DNA from: Saprospiraceae bacterium
GTDB lineage: Bacteria > Bacteroidota > Bacteroidia > Chitinophagales > Saprospiraceae
Direction of reading: 5' to 3'
Assembly: GCA_016787525.1 (NCBI GenBank)
Contig: JAEUUP010000130.1
Location: 1 to 64,000 of the forward strand
Length of the DNA: 64,000 nucleotides
A program made the translations under genes and the position numbers. The notes beneath the pieces are model-generated. The model saw only the letters and a list, made by a program, of their open reading frames with translations, was not told the DNA's origin and searched no databases. Of this stretch, positions 63,960 to 64,000 are shown one piece after another (within the stretch, counting starts at the first letter, position 1; each line of letters starts with the position of its first letter).

Positions 63960-63995
63960 AACCCCCTCAGTAAAAGCCGTTTTACTGAGGGGGTT
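63960..63995 (+). terminator. Terminator made of an inverted pair of dispersed motifs
   Basis: AACCCCCTCAGTAAAA (63960-63975) and TTTTACTGAGGGGGTT (63980-63995) are perfect 16-bp complements with a 4-nt loop GCCG and a C-then-T run to the end of the window. It begins 5 bp after the kup stop. Both copies of the motif are complete (63962-63972, 63983-63993). Confidence 0.9.
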
Positions 63996-64000
63996 CTTTT

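Larger units (their letters stand above)
639..63993. repeat. Dispersed highly iterated motif TACTGAGGGG, 73 exact copies
   Basis: Left-end positions of copies reading TACTGAGGGG on the plus strand (37): 1966, 4830, 5291, 6687, 8708, 10733, 10985, 11252, 13008, 15373, 15666, 16509, 21615, 23562, 24619, 25165, 25699, 27803, 28277, 30048, 32518, 33345, 34788, 37777, 39688, 41561, 41846, 44455, 47051, 51447, 54141, 55335, 56863, 58138, 59503, 61456, 63983. On the minus strand, reading CCCCTCAGTA (36): 639, 2354, 3687, 4634, 6929, 7501, 7891, 16634, 17451, 19146, 19697, 20220, 20998, 23144, 27024, 29716, 34842, 35755, 38559, 40689, 42874, 43682, 44271, 44681, 44929, 45794, 47536, 49212, 53222, 54821, 57925, 58831, 60038, 61941, 62980, 63962. 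G-run length: 4 in 23, 5 in 34, 6 in 13, 7 in 3. The base before TACTG is A in 42 and T in 20. Counted by eye; a few could be missed. Confidence 0.95.

Noticed and set aside
639-63993. Motif as a Chi- or KOPS-like polarised signal
   Set aside because: Copies are 37 to 36 on the two strands over 64 kb with no change of bias along the window; polarised signals should be skewed. A replication terminus inside the window could in theory hide this.

Overview
The window looks like a low-GC chromosomal segment of a Bacteroidota bacterium, probably of the Cytophagales/Sphingobacteriales type; the genus is not recognisable to me. The evidence is two proteins with type IX secretion C-terminal domains, HYR/ricin surface proteins, a DUF5916 outer-membrane protein, a LytS/LytTR pair with TPR repeats, absence of obvious Shine-Dalgarno sequences, and TAnnTTTG-type -7 promoter boxes. 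I see no rRNA, tRNA, CRISPR array or complete insertion sequence.

The outstanding feature is a dispersed non-palindromic oligonucleotide, TACTGAGGGG (always at least 4 G, usually 5, up to 7). I count 73 exact copies, 37 on one strand and 36 on the other, about one per 880 bp with no gap over about 2.5 kb, where chance predicts roughly 0.1. Fifty copies lie inside genes and use all five open reading frames (read as TEG, LRG, PSV, PLS or PQ), so the selected unit is DNA, not peptide. The rest cluster just after stop codons, and two inverted pairs build terminator hairpins. This matches the behaviour of DNA uptake sequences of Neisseria and Pasteurellaceae, or of another genome-wide highly iterated motif. 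I know of no described example in this phylum.

Layout. 1-7442: a partial membrane protein, an AtuA-type pair, a 38-unit 21/22-bp minisatellite, a GH78 alpha-L-rhamnosidase and a DinB-like protein. 7556-20657 (mostly minus strand): a giant HYR/ricin/T9SS protein, DUF1684, DUF5916, dienelactone hydrolase, a ModF-like ABC protein, a MATE exporter and an AraC regulator. 20789-26569: a sugar-isomerase / Gfo-Idh oxidoreductase / ThuA-propeller-CARDB-cupredoxin operon. 26955-37437: cytochrome bd (cydAB) followed by a sulfide/persulfide cluster (methyltransferase, rhodanese-Usp, two YeeE/YedE halves, OprD-like porin, Crp/Fnr regulator, TauE, CstB-like persulfide dioxygenase-rhodanese). Four promoters in this block carry a GTNAC-N4-GTNAC-like site 22-23 bp upstream of a TAnnTTTG-like box, about position -41, which suggests one Crp/Fnr regulon.

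38012-42041: a TPR-LytS kinase, LytTR regulator and a T9SS cargo protein. 42261-52178 (minus strand): a sugar-acid catabolic cluster (MFS, glucarate dehydratase-like, GntP, KdgD, a histidinol-dehydrogenase paralogue, three SDRs, a cupin). 52403-53598: an alcohol dehydrogenase remnant and a GlxA-type regulator. 53992-58830: a run of small ligand-binding proteins (GyrI-like, VOC/PhnB, SRPBCC, DUF1801, DUF1330-like). 58871-63955: a DUF1624-like acyltransferase, a shortened KdpD-like kinase, a KdpE-like regulator and the Kup potassium transporter.

Non-coding structure is rich: a 203-bp foldback element with 41-bp perfect terminal inverted repeats and a 7-bp target duplication (37516-37718), related foldback sequences in three other gaps, and several intrinsic-terminator hairpins. 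All family names come from reading the translations by eye; no database search was run.
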